A stretch of DNA of 64,000 nt from Thaumarchaeota archaeon SCGC AAA007-O23 (GTDB lineage Archaea; Thermoproteota; Nitrososphaeria; Nitrososphaerales; Nitrosopumilaceae): positions 42,576 through 106,575 of the forward strand of contig ARWO01000031.1 of the NCBI GenBank assembly GCA_000402075.1, written 5' to 3'. The notes beneath the pieces are model-generated. The model did no database searches. It was not told the DNA's origin and worked only from the letters and a program-made list of their open reading frames with translations. Within the stretch, counting starts at the first letter, position 1. Each line of letters starts with the position of its first letter. The translations under genes and the position numbers were made by a program. This document shows positions 53,087 to 60,467 of this stretch, one piece after another.

Positions 53087-54145
53087 GTGAATACGCGTAG
53101 AAAGAGACTGGAAAAATTCTGCAATGCAATCAACTGTGATACTCTTGTAACATTTGAACCTGAGAATCTATTCTATATGACTGGTTTTTGGGGTGAAGCA
53201 ATAGGTATCCTAGAAGGTGGAAAAACTACGATCATTGCTCCCGAACTGGAGGCACAAAGGGCAAAGGAAGATTCAGTCAACTGTAGTGTTATAACTTCAC
53301 AAAGAGGTGGTTTGGTGTCTACACTAGCTTCTACCATAAAGAAGAAAAAAATCTGCACTGACTGTCAAAACTACCCTGTAATGCAGTCATTAAAAAAATC
53401 AATTCCTAAACTAAAACAATCTTCTATTCCCTTTTACAATGCGCGCATAATCAAAGATTCTGAGGAGATCCGTATTTTGAAAAAGGCATCTTCTGTTATA
53501 GATGAGATGTTTGAGCTTTGCGTACAAACCATCAAGAAAGGCAGAAAAGAGTCAGAACTGCAGGTAATTTTAATGGCGTTTGCAAACACAAATGATCTCT
53601 TTGATACTGGATATCGTTCAACCCTGAATCCATTGATAATAGCTAGTGGTACAAACTCTGCATTTCCACATGCACAAGTTACCAAGAGAAAATTTGCAGA
53701 CGGCGACATGATTACTGTTGACTTGACGTTACGATACAAGGGATATGTTTCAGACGCAACTAGGACATTCGGTCTAGGCTCTATCTCTAAGGAATCTAGA
53801 ACGGTTTATGAAATTGTAAAAGAATCACAAAAGGCTGGACTGAAAGCTGTAAAACCACAAAAAACATGTGCATCGGTAGACCACGCATGCAGAAAAATTA
53901 TAGAGGAATACAACTACGGACCACACTTTATTCATTCAACGGGTCACGGAATTGGTTTGGATGTACATGAAAACCCAAACATTTCTGCCAAAAATAAAGA
54001 AAAGCTGAAGAAAGGCATGGCTATCACGGTAGAACCTGGCATCTACATACCAAAAAAGTTCGGTGTTCGTATCGAAGACTCGCTAATAGTAAAGGATAGT
54101 GTATCTGTGATGCACAAGTTTACGAAAGACTTGATTGTAATTTAG
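53087..54145 (+). CDS. M24 metallopeptidase (Xaa-Pro aminopeptidase type)
   Basis: Proline-specific aminopeptidase-like protein of 352 residues with GTG start. N-terminal creatinase-like domain then the pita-bread catalytic domain with metal ligands Asp in VDLTLRYKGYVSDATRTF, His in HSTGHGIGLDVHE, Glu in VEPGIYIP and Glu in RIEDSL. Cytosolic. Divergent from the PP-loop gene. Confidence 0.92.
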   Translation: MNTRRKRLEKFCNAINCDTLVTFEPENLFYMTGFWGEAIGILEGGKTTIIAPELEAQRAKEDSVNCSVITSQRGGLVSTLASTIKKKKICTDCQNYPVMQSLKKSIPKLKQSSIPFYNARIIKDSEEIRILKKASSVIDEMFELCVQTIKKGRKESELQVILMAFANTNDLFDTGYRSTLNPLIIASGTNSAFPHAQVTKRKFADGDMITVDLTLRYKGYVSDATRTFGLGSISKESRTVYEIVKESQKAGLKAVKPQKTCASVDHACRKIIEEYNYGPHFIHSTGHGIGLDVHENPNISAKNKEKLKKGMAITVEPGIYIPKKFGVRIEDSLIVKDSVSVMHKFTKDLIVI

Positions 54146-54152
54146 TGATTAC

Positions 54153-54246
54153 TGTCTCCTAAATTATCTTAAAGCAGTATCAACAGGCTTCTTTTCTTTA
54201 CAGCTTAGAATTTCCAGCGGCGGAATTTAGGAGACATTAGGAGACA
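54153..54246. repeat. 13-bp inverted repeat with extra direct copy
   Basis: TGTCTCCTAAATT (54153-54165) is a perfect inverted match of AATTTAGGAGACA (54224-54236), and TTAGGAGACATT follows again directly. The arms flank about 58 nt downstream of the M24 peptidase. Could be a transcription terminator or a remnant of a mobile element; no gene lies between. Confidence 0.6.
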
Positions 54247-54339
54247 TTGTTCCATGACATAAAAAACAAAACCAAAACAGAGTGGTTTGTCTATCTTTGT
54301 CGACTTTTTTCCACTTTAACAATTTTTTCTAGAGAAACC

Positions 54340-54618
54340 ATGAGCAATTGGTACGACCCAGATCACCTTTCTGAGGGGAAAGTAAGAGACACCAGTATAC
54401 ACGAAGAGAATCCTGATGATTGGGACTGCGAGATAGAGTTGAATTGCCATAAGACAGAAAACAGCGGCCGCGTGTCAACTGTGTTTATGAGATATTTACG
54501 CGATAAATATGGCGAAAGCACAGCCGATAGAGCACTCAAACGCGCTCAGAAAAGAGAGCAACGTGCGAGAGGAGAAGACATGTCAACTATCTCAACAAAA
54601 ATGGCAGGCGTTTTCTAG
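54340..54618 (+). CDS. Hypothetical 92-residue charged protein
   Basis: From ATG 54340 (MSNWYDPDHLSEGKVRD) a 92-residue protein, acidic in the first half, with Cys in DWDCEIELNCH and a basic helix (RYLRDKYGESTADRALKRAQKREQRAR). The open frame to 54247 overlaps the repeat and is not used. No family known. Confidence 0.55.
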   Translation: MSNWYDPDHLSEGKVRDTSIHEENPDDWDCEIELNCHKTENSGRVSTVFMRYLRDKYGESTADRALKRAQKREQRARGEDMSTISTKMAGVF

Positions 54619-54667
54619 ATAAAACACCTTTTGCAAACTTCATAAAGCCAGAAAAATCTGGTAAATC

Positions 54668-54751
54668 ATGCCATTACGAAAAACAGGAAAGCATAAGAGA
54701 TGGGCAGACCAAAAGGCTGATCGCAGAAGAAGCAAGCAGAAAAAACGTTAA
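54668..54751 (+). CDS. 27-residue basic peptide ORF
   Basis: MPLRKTGKHKRWADQKADRR... is nearly all Lys/Arg. Short, but in the same run of genes and followed within 40 nt by another small ORF. Could bind nucleic acid; could also be chance. Confidence 0.3.
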   Translation: MPLRKTGKHKRWADQKADRRRSKQKKR

Positions 54752-54788
54752 TTAAAAAAATTATATAATTTGTAGAAGGTTGTTTTTT

Positions 54789-54935
54789 ATGGAAGTTGAA
54801 AGTTGTGAGAATTGTAAGGACTGGCATGAAAATTTAGATTTGAAGGCACAAAAATACGGCCAAAATTTTCCACTAACAAGAAACCCGTTTAAGAAATGGC
54901 ACGTTAACTGCAGATGCTCTTGCCACAAAAGCTAG
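54789..54935 (+). CDS. 48-residue Cys-rich zinc-binding protein
   Basis: Two Cys clusters, CENCKDWH at the N-terminus and CRCSCHK at the C-terminus, make a likely zinc ribbon-like site, with a basic stretch between. Its stop is 2 nt from the end of the convergent MGME1-like gene. No family known. Confidence 0.55.
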   Translation: MEVESCENCKDWHENLDLKAQKYGQNFPLTRNPFKKWHVNCRCSCHKS

Positions 54936-54937
54936 GG

Positions 54938-55603
54938 TCATCCTATTTTACCAGTTTTGTACTCTTCAATCATCTCTTTCAGCCTTCCTACATGATTTGA
55001 TGGGTCGTCCCTGTACACGTCAAGCTTGCCGTCTTCCGTCGTGGTAAGAATTGCTATCTGGTTTATCTTCTCGCCGGTCCGTTCCTCCCAGGCGATAGAA
55101 TAAAAGCTGGCTTGGACAAGATGGTTCTCATTTATTTCATCCCTTTTTCGCGTGGCAGTTTTGAAATCGATCACAGTTAATTCCTTGTCATATTCTGCTA
55201 TGCAGTCAACCCTTCCGGCAATGCCAAGACTGGTACTGTACAATCCTTGCTCCAATGCTCTGATTCTGTCAATCTTATCTATAGCCGGCATCATTTGGCT
55301 GAACATTCTAGAAGCAAGCTCACCATAATTCCCAACAAGATCAGTTTCAGGCTTGTTTGACAGACAGTTTTCAATTATTTGATGAACCTTTGAGCCTCTA
55401 TTGGTAGCAGCTATCATGACTGCATTTGCAACCTCTTCTCCAACCGCTTTTCTCCAATCTAAAATGCCCTGAGGTGTGAAATTCTTCAAAAGCGAGGTGA
55501 TTGAGATGAGTGTTCCATCGGGTGTCTCATAATGCCGGATACCATCAATATTGATCTGCTTAATTTTTGGAATTTCTGGATGGAGTAAATGCGTGAATGT
55601 CAT
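54938..55603 (-). CDS. MGME1/RecB-like PD-(D/E)XK exonuclease
   Basis: A 221-residue single-strand nuclease-like protein. The HxxE motif (HQIIENCL), GRVDCIAEYD (Asp) and VIDFKTATRK (D-x-K) form the RecB/Cas4/MGME1 active site, and QASFYSIAWEE is the following Gln-containing helix. No Fe-S Cys set is seen, so it is unlike Cas4. Possible role in processing DNA ends. No CRISPR array or cas genes are nearby. Confidence 0.75.
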   Translation of the reverse strand: MTFTHLLHPEIPKIKQINIDGIRHYETPDGTLISITSLLKNFTPQGILDWRKAVGEEVANAVMIAATNRGSKVHQIIENCLSNKPETDLVGNYGELASRMFSQMMPAIDKIDRIRALEQGLYSTSLGIAGRVDCIAEYDKELTVIDFKTATRKRDEINENHLVQASFYSIAWEERTGEKINQIAILTTTEDGKLDVYRDDPSNHVGRLKEMIEEYKTGKIG

Positions 55604-55659
55604 GAATTACAAATTCTGTTTACTAAACACTATTTTATTTCTTGGTCGTATTTTTTTTG

Positions 55660-55899
55660 ATGGTAAATCAAGTTTTAGTTAATGTAAAGACATCAAAAGG
55701 AACATGGGAAACCACATTTCAGAAATCAACCAGAATAAAGGATGTGATACTTGGTTCAAGGATGCATTTTAGATTATCAAAAGAGACCAAGCTTGTTTTA
55801 TGTAGACAAGAGTTACCCCATGTGGACTTCGATCCAGACAGGGCACTGGTAAACTATAACATAATTGACGGTGAAATCTTAATTCTAAAGGAATTATGA
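55660..55899 (+). CDS. Beta-grasp (ubiquitin-like) small protein
   Basis: A 79-residue protein (ATG 55660; the frame opens at TTG 55642). The layout strand-strand-helix-strand-strand, ending with VNYNIIDGEILILKEL, is typical of ubiquitin/ThiS folds. There is no C-terminal GG, so conjugation or sulfur carriage is unlikely. Confidence 0.55.
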   Translation: MVNQVLVNVKTSKGTWETTFQKSTRIKDVILGSRMHFRLSKETKLVLCRQELPHVDFDPDRALVNYNIIDGEILILKEL

Positions 55900-55933
55900 T
55901 CGGCATTAAATACTTTGAATGTAATTTAGAATT

Positions 55934-56173
55934 ATGGCACAAGCATACGTTTTAGTGAACTGTGAACTGGGTGCTGAAGAAGAAATAATTGGTAAACTGA
56001 AGAAACTTGAAAACGTCAAGGAAGTACATGGAACTTTTGGTGCTTACGATATAACTGCAAAGCTTGAGGCGGAAACAACCGAAAAGCTTAGAGAAACCAT
56101 CACACAAAATCTCAGGAAGATGGATAAAATACGTTCAACCTTAACACTAACAGTAGTGGAAGGACAGGGCTAA
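55934..56173 (+). CDS. Stand-alone Lrp/AsnC RAM-domain protein (paralogue)
   Basis: A 79-residue effector domain without HTH, similar in pattern to the protein at 32.6 kb: AQAYVLVNCELGAEEEIIGKLKKL, VHGTFGAYDITAKLE, RSTLTLTVVEGQG. Likely binds a small ligand or heterodimerises with Lrp-family regulators. TATA-like AATACTTTGAA upstream. Confidence 0.85.
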   Translation: MAQAYVLVNCELGAEEEIIGKLKKLENVKEVHGTFGAYDITAKLEAETTEKLRETITQNLRKMDKIRSTLTLTVVEGQG

Positions 56174-56361
56174 CAACTATCTTACATTGTTAAATATCAT
56201 AACACAGTATTGTATATGCCGATGGCAGACAAAGCTAACGACTAAAAGAGTGTGGCCTCGCAAAACAAAAAAAATCAAAGCTTTAGCAGTAAAGCAATTG
56301 GAGGTAGTCTCCAAAAGACGTTTTGCCTGAAGGGGTCACACACAATATTTATCATCAATCA
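56174..56361 (+). other. Unexplained 190-nt gap
   Basis: No RNA or gene is clear. ATG 56217 opens a 9-codon frame ending at TAA, and in the same frame a GTG begins VASQNKKNQSFSSKAIGGSLQKTF before the next stop. This is too short and irregular to call. The last bases overlap the stop of the minus-strand membrane protein. Confidence 0.3.
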
Positions 56362-56616
56362 CTAAAAATCGTCTTTTCCCACCCAGCCATCTTTCTTGTC
56401 AGGCTTTGGTTGTGGTTCTGGCGGTTCATTTTCTCTAAATCTTGGCGGCTCTGGCATTCTCTCATTTGTGAAAAATCCTTTCTGAGAATACAACTCATCT
56501 GGTTCAGGTTCAGGACTTTTGTTCCTATACTTGCGTAGCAAACGAGGAAGTATTCGTGCTAATGGAATTATTATAAATATCAAATAAATCCACATTCCGC
56601 CAGTAGGATCTTCCAT
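56362..56616 (-). CDS. Small membrane protein with Pro-rich tail
   Basis: An 84-residue protein with one N-terminal membrane helix (WIYLIFIIIPLARILP) and a charged, Pro-rich soluble tail (EPEPDELY ... PRFRENEPPEPQPKP). Probably exposes a flexible tail. No family known. Confidence 0.6.
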   Translation of the reverse strand: MEDPTGGMWIYLIFIIIPLARILPRLLRKYRNKSPEPEPDELYSQKGFFTNERMPEPPRFRENEPPEPQPKPDKKDGWVGKDDF

Positions 56617-56688
56617 ACTGAATTACGATTAAAATTTCATTATTATGTTTTCCATTCTCTATAAATACAGGCATTAGTTAATTTTTGC

Positions 56689-56829
56689 ATGGGAAAAATG
56701 ACATGTATCGTATGTGGAGTTGGATTCTTTAGTCCTGACGATTCTCCAAAGTGTGGAAAGTGCAGAGAGCAAATGTCACAGGAAGGTCATGAAGAAGGAC
56801 ATTCTTGCGGTTGTGGACACAGCCACTAG
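56689..56829 (+). CDS. 46-residue zinc-ribbon/His-rich microprotein
   Basis: CIVCG (CxxC) and CGKC (CxxC) form a zinc ribbon, and the C-terminus HEEGHSCGCGHSH is rich in His and Cys. The His-rich tail suggests metal binding. A TATA-like ATAAATACAG (56661-56670) lies at leaderless distance. No family known. Confidence 0.65.
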   Translation: MGKMTCIVCGVGFFSPDDSPKCGKCREQMSQEGHEEGHSCGCGHSH

Positions 56830-56877
56830 ATTCACAAAACAATTCTTTTTATTATTTAGAAAAGACGTAAGTTTGAT

Positions 56878-57192
56878 TTGGTTGTACTAGAACTTCATGG
56901 CTCTGGTGGTCATATTTTTGCAGACATTACAGATGAACAAGCAAAAAAGGCAGATCTTGGTGTCGGTAAGTGTTTTCTTGCTCCAATTGGCAAACTTGAG
57001 GAGCAAAAGATGCAGAAATATTTTTGCAAGAAATGCGAATCTGAGTTTGACGGTTCGCCTAAAATTCAGATAGAAGAAAGTCCCAATGAACCGGTTGCAG
57101 ACGGATTGATTCTGAAAGAGAGAGGTCAGTATACGTGCAACAGATGCAATTCTATAATTGGCGAATACCGGGTATTTGAGAAAGGACAGTAA
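56878..57192 (+). CDS. Small zinc-ribbon protein
   Basis: A 104-residue protein with TTG start. A beta start (VVLELHGSGGHIFADITDEQ) precedes a double-ended zinc site: CKKC about 57-60 and CNRC about 89-92 (YTCNRCNSIIGEYRV). Looks like a rubredoxin/ribbon regulatory protein. Convergent with the next gene by 2 nt. Confidence 0.65.
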   Translation: MVVLELHGSGGHIFADITDEQAKKADLGVGKCFLAPIGKLEEQKMQKYFCKKCESEFDGSPKIQIEESPNEPVADGLILKERGQYTCNRCNSIIGEYRVFEKGQ

Positions 57193-57194
57193 GA

Positions 57195-57602
57195 CTAGGA
57201 ACTCATTAGCCTTTTGATCTCTATCTTTTGACCGTATTTTTCTAACAAATCGTCATAAAGTTTTTTCCGTTCTAACTTGAGATTTTTATCTTCATCGTAC
57301 ATTTTTGTAAAGAAACACGCGAGAATCCTTTCATCATCGTTATCAAAAAACCTGACACTGAAGCTTGTGCGTTCTGGTTTTTCCTCCATGACGAACTCTG
57401 CGTGTTTTATCATGTAAGGGTTAACGTGCATATGGCACGGACCGTCGTTATCTCCTATTGTTATCCATTGGTCCTTTTGTTTTATGCTTAAGGAATTGCT
57501 TCTCATCTCGCTGGTTGCGCCGTTTGATTTTACCACCAACAAAACATCATTGACACTAATTATGTCCGACAAAAGTTCTTTCAGCATGAATTTTGTACAC
57601 AA
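57195..57602 (-). CDS. Hypothetical alpha/beta protein
   Basis: A 135-residue protein with strands at NDVLLVVKSNG, WITIGDN, CHMHVNPYMIKHAEFV and SFSVRFFDNDDERIL, and a helix at the C-terminus. CHMHV is a possible metal site. No family recognised. Confidence 0.55.
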   Translation of the reverse strand: MCTKFMLKELLSDIISVNDVLLVVKSNGATSEMRSNSLSIKQKDQWITIGDNDGPCHMHVNPYMIKHAEFVMEEKPERTSFSVRFFDNDDERILACFFTKMYDEDKNLKLERKKLYDDLLEKYGQKIEIKRLMSS

Positions 57603-57658
57603 AATAACAATAAAAGTCGTGTAAAGTTCTAAATTGATCCTCTAATCTCTTTGATTAC

Positions 57659-59188
57659 ATGTCTGAAGGAACTGACAACGCTCTGCTTGAGCGCTTTGAA
57701 CAAGAGGTATGGAGTAAAGTTCCACATCTGGAAGAAGGTAGCGAGACAAAGGTTGTCAACGTAACGCCACTTGTTGACATGACTATAGATTTTAAGGAAT
57801 GTGCAAAAAGCGTCTTCAAACTGGATCTTGACAATGCAGACCTGAAGGTTTTCGGCAAAATGGATTCTACCTTGCTAACTGGCTCGATCAAAGTCAGACC
57901 CGCAGCCAATATCATTCACGATGCTATTGTTACAGGAAAGCTCAAGAGCGGTCAGACAGTAATAGAAGCTACATCAGGCAACTTTGGTATAGCACTTGGA
58001 TTATTATCTAAACTTGGGCTAAATGTAATTGCACTTGTTTCAAGAAAATTACAGGAAGGAGTGTTTGAGGAGTTAAGAAACGGAAATACACGCACAATAG
58101 ATCTTGACATGGACATTTGCCCTGCACCAGGAATGGAAGGCAAGCAAGATCTTATGGTTGCAAAAGCAACTGCTGCAAATGTTCGTTCACAATTATCTAA
58201 TCTTGGGTTTGACACTGACATTTTTGATAAAGAAATTTCTGAGATAGAATCGCTTTTAGCTAAACAAGACATCATAAACTTGGCAAAGTTTCTTGCCAAG
58301 AGTTACGGTTTCTTCTGTCCAGCACAATATGATAACCAACTAAACATTGAGGCGCATAGAACTGTTACAGCAGCTGAGATTGACCAGCAACTGCATGAAA
58401 ATGGAGATTCATTAGAAAACTTCAACATCTTCTGTACATTTGGTACGGGCGGAACATCTGGCGGTTTGAGCAAATACATTTCTGAAAAATATGGAAAAAA
58501 ATCAGTTTACGTAATATTTCCACCTACCAATCAAGACGTTGCGGGAATTAGGACAAAAGCAAATGCAGACGGCTTGACGTTATATGATCCTGAGATATAC
58601 GCTGAGCAGCAAGAAATGGATTGGGAGAAGGCAAAACTCCTCCTAAAGTTCTTTGTAGAAAAAGGCCATGACATGGGCGAAAGCAGCGCACTCGAACTTT
58701 ACGCAATCTTGCAGAAGGCAAGCTCTGAAGGAGGCGGAAAGTTTGTAGCAATGATTTGTGACGGAATTGAAAAGTACAAAAAGAACCTTGCAACGATTGG
58801 GCAGGAGGGTCCTATGCAGGTCTCCCTGCAGGAAGCAAACGAAAGCGGCTATGACAAGGTAATTTGGATTCATGCCCAGTATACCCCACAGGAACCAGGG
58901 ATAGAGCTAATTGCAAAATCTCTAGGCATCGACAAAAGCAAGATTTGCGTGCCAGACGCGAGAACCGCTCAGGAACTGTTGACAACACAACAAATTCCGC
59001 AATCACTAAGCAAAGACCTGGAAGGCGACACCAAGCCATTGCTGGTTTGTATGGCAGGAAAGACTTCACTGATGGCTGCCAAAGTACTTGCGACCAAGGG
59101 CGTTATCACCGACAGCTTGATTGGCGGAATTACAGAACTGCCGGAAGGAAAAACCAAGCAACTTTCTGAATTGATCAGGCAAGCATGA
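57659..59188 (+). CDS. PLP-dependent beta-family enzyme fused to rhodanese-like domain
   Basis: A 509-residue two-domain enzyme. N-terminal fold-type II PLP domain: Lys in KMDSTLLTGSIKVRPA (K78), TSGNFGIALG (substrate loop), GTGGTSGG (262-269, phosphate-binding). C-terminal part (about 395-509) resembles rhodanese: WIHAQYTP, VPDARTAQELL, and the loop VCMAGKTS with Cys464 as possible catalytic Cys. Likely a cysteine-synthase relative whose product or sulfur is handled by the second domain. Substrate not known. Confidence 0.75.
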   Translation: MSEGTDNALLERFEQEVWSKVPHLEEGSETKVVNVTPLVDMTIDFKECAKSVFKLDLDNADLKVFGKMDSTLLTGSIKVRPAANIIHDAIVTGKLKSGQTVIEATSGNFGIALGLLSKLGLNVIALVSRKLQEGVFEELRNGNTRTIDLDMDICPAPGMEGKQDLMVAKATAANVRSQLSNLGFDTDIFDKEISEIESLLAKQDIINLAKFLAKSYGFFCPAQYDNQLNIEAHRTVTAAEIDQQLHENGDSLENFNIFCTFGTGGTSGGLSKYISEKYGKKSVYVIFPPTNQDVAGIRTKANADGLTLYDPEIYAEQQEMDWEKAKLLLKFFVEKGHDMGESSALELYAILQKASSEGGGKFVAMICDGIEKYKKNLATIGQEGPMQVSLQEANESGYDKVIWIHAQYTPQEPGIELIAKSLGIDKSKICVPDARTAQELLTTQQIPQSLSKDLEGDTKPLLVCMAGKTSLMAAKVLATKGVITDSLIGGITELPEGKTKQLSELIRQA

Positions 59189-59343
59189 ACGATAAGGAAA
59201 AAATCGAATCTTACAGGGAAAATATCGCAGAATCTTTACGAATACTTGATGAAATTATTGAAATTATTAGGTTTCAAGATAATCCAGAGGATACAATAAT
59301 TGATCAAAAGTTGGAAGAAATCAAAAAAATATTAAATCGATAA
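59185..59343 (+). CDS. 52-residue helical protein
   Basis: Overlaps the PLP-rhodanese stop by 4 nt (ATGA), so translationally coupled. All-helical, Ile/Glu-rich (RILDEIIEIIRFQDNPED), a possible dimerising helical hairpin. No family known. Confidence 0.6.
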   Translation: MNDKEKIESYRENIAESLRILDEIIEIIRFQDNPEDTIIDQKLEEIKKILNR

Positions 59344-59358
59344 TTTCTGAGGTAAGAT

Positions 59359-59469
59359 ATGAAAAAAACGGATGAATGCAATGGTAAGTATTGGTTTACC
59401 TGCACCAGATGTTTACGGCTTCTTGTAAAAGACTTACGTGATATTGTTAGACCATCTAAAAATGATTAA
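59359..59469 (+). CDS. 36-residue microprotein with CxxC
   Basis: MKKTDECNGKYWFTCTRCLRLL contains Cys at residues 7, 15 and 18. A GAGGT Shine-Dalgarno sits 5 nt before the ATG, which supports translation. Downstream of the coupled helical protein. Confidence 0.5.
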   Translation: MKKTDECNGKYWFTCTRCLRLLVKDLRDIVRPSKND

Positions 59470-59540
59470 AAAAAATTAATAATTCTATGGTATATCTAGA
59501 ATAGTGAAATTTATTAGCTGAAATAAAAATCAGAATTTGT

Positions 59541-59606
59541 TTGAAGCCAATTATGATAGACGATGATGATGAGCGTCCTGAATGGGATTGGCTAAAGAAA
59601 AAATAA
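59541..59606 (+). CDS. 21-residue acidic peptide ORF
   Basis: TTG-start frame, LKPIMIDDDDERPEWDWLKKK; ATG 59553 is an alternative. A TTTATTAG box (59509-59516) is at the leaderless distance from the TTG. Very short; treat as a candidate only. Confidence 0.3.
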   Translation: MKPIMIDDDDERPEWDWLKKK

Positions 59607-59628
59607 TTTCTTTTTACAATATATCTGG

Positions 59629-59871
59629 CTACAGTGAGCTGTGAGTTCCGTCACACTTTCCGGTTTCATCCTTGCTGTGTTTACATCCGCAAAACGCAAC
59701 GAATCCTGCTTCGGTTGCTTTGAAAATTCTTGGTCCAAGGCCTGATCCTGCATGAGAGCCATCACATAACGGCTGGTTCTGGGATTTTCCGCACATACAA
59801 ACATGATATTCCTTTCCCGCTTCAACTTGCATTGGGTATGGTTTTTTCTGTGGTATTTCTGGCTCTGTCAT
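59629..59871 (-). CDS. CDGSH iron-sulfur domain protein (tandem sites)
   Basis: An 80-residue protein with two CDGSH-type [2Fe-2S] motifs: CMCGKSQNQPLCDGSH (25-40) and CGCKHSKDETGKCDGTH (61-77). Each has three Cys and a His ligand. Probably electron transfer or redox sensing in the cytosol. Alternative frame on the same strand is a shadow. Confidence 0.92.
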   Translation of the reverse strand: MTEPEIPQKKPYPMQVEAGKEYHVCMCGKSQNQPLCDGSHAGSGLGPRIFKATEAGFVAFCGCKHSKDETGKCDGTHSSL

Positions 59872-59908
59872 AATTTCTTCATATTCATCTTATTTGTAAA
59901 GGTAATTA

Positions 59909-60031
59909 TCAGGTCTTTGCTTGTTTTCTTGAACATTCTATACAGAACTCGCCAACTTCAAAAACGTAAAGTAGTTTGTTGCAGTCCTTGCATCTTCTTT
60001 CTGATCTAGTTTTGTCATATCCGTATGGCAT
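59909..60031 (-). CDS. 40-residue zinc-ribbon protein
   Basis: MPYGYDKTRSERRCKDCNKL then EFCIEC: two CxxC pairs 14 residues apart form a complete zinc ribbon. Basic N-terminus. Short but motif-complete. Confidence 0.6.
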   Translation of the reverse strand: MPYGYDKTRSERRCKDCNKLLYVFEVGEFCIECSRKQAKT

Positions 60032-60069
60032 TCTAGAAATGATAAATGTTGGACATGTGTTATAATGTT

Positions 60070-60195
60070 ATGAAACCTGACAGCGGTAGAAAGTCATTTT
60101 TTTCTGCTGGCAAACCAAAGAATTTACCTGCGTTTTATTTTCTTGTCGTGGCAGGCATCATTTTGATGATTTTACTGTTCAAGTGGTTTGATTAG
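60070..60195 (+). CDS. 41-residue single-pass membrane protein
   Basis: MKPDSGRKSFFSAGKPKNLPAF is followed by one membrane helix (FLVVAGIILMILLFKWF). Resembles the size and plan of small membrane-complex subunits such as Sec61-beta, but no specific match is claimed. Confidence 0.5.
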   Translation: MKPDSGRKSFFSAGKPKNLPAFYFLVVAGIILMILLFKWFD

Positions 60196-60273
60196 TTTTT
60201 AACATTAATTTATGACTTTTTGAGCTCTATTTTGGGCTTTTTAACATCAATTTTAGGCTTTTATCTAGTAGTT

Positions 60274-60447
60274 TTAACCGTAAATTAGACAGTGTTCGCA
60301 ATCACATATTGGTATCTTCTTGGCCTTTGCAAGACAATTTTTGTGCTGACCAGCTTGGCATTGAACACAGACTTTTTCCAGATTGTCAACCGACGTATAT
60401 TTTTTGGATTGGTCAAATCCGAATCCTCCATCTTGTGGTCCTACCAT
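60274..60447 (-). CDS. 57-residue Cys-rich protein
   Basis: Cys pairs CVQC and CDCEHC plus QHKNC (6 Cys in the last 30 residues) indicate a metal site. N-terminus is Gly-rich. Lies 20 nt beyond the end of coaBC on the same strand, upstream region to be shared with it is not seen. Confidence 0.55.
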   Translation of the reverse strand: MVGPQDGGFGFDQSKKYTSVDNLEKVCVQCQAGQHKNCLAKAKKIPICDCEHCLIYG

Positions 60448-60467
60448 GATATTATCATCACTTGGTT

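Noticed and set aside
54938..55603. Cas4 nuclease and a CRISPR locus
   Set aside because: The RecB-like motifs fit MGME1-type nucleases; no Fe-S cysteines, no cas genes and no spaced repeats are present.
58864..59169. 101-residue plus-strand frame within the PLP-rhodanese gene
   Set aside because: It is an out-of-frame shadow of the C-terminal domain; the main frame has family motifs up to its stop.
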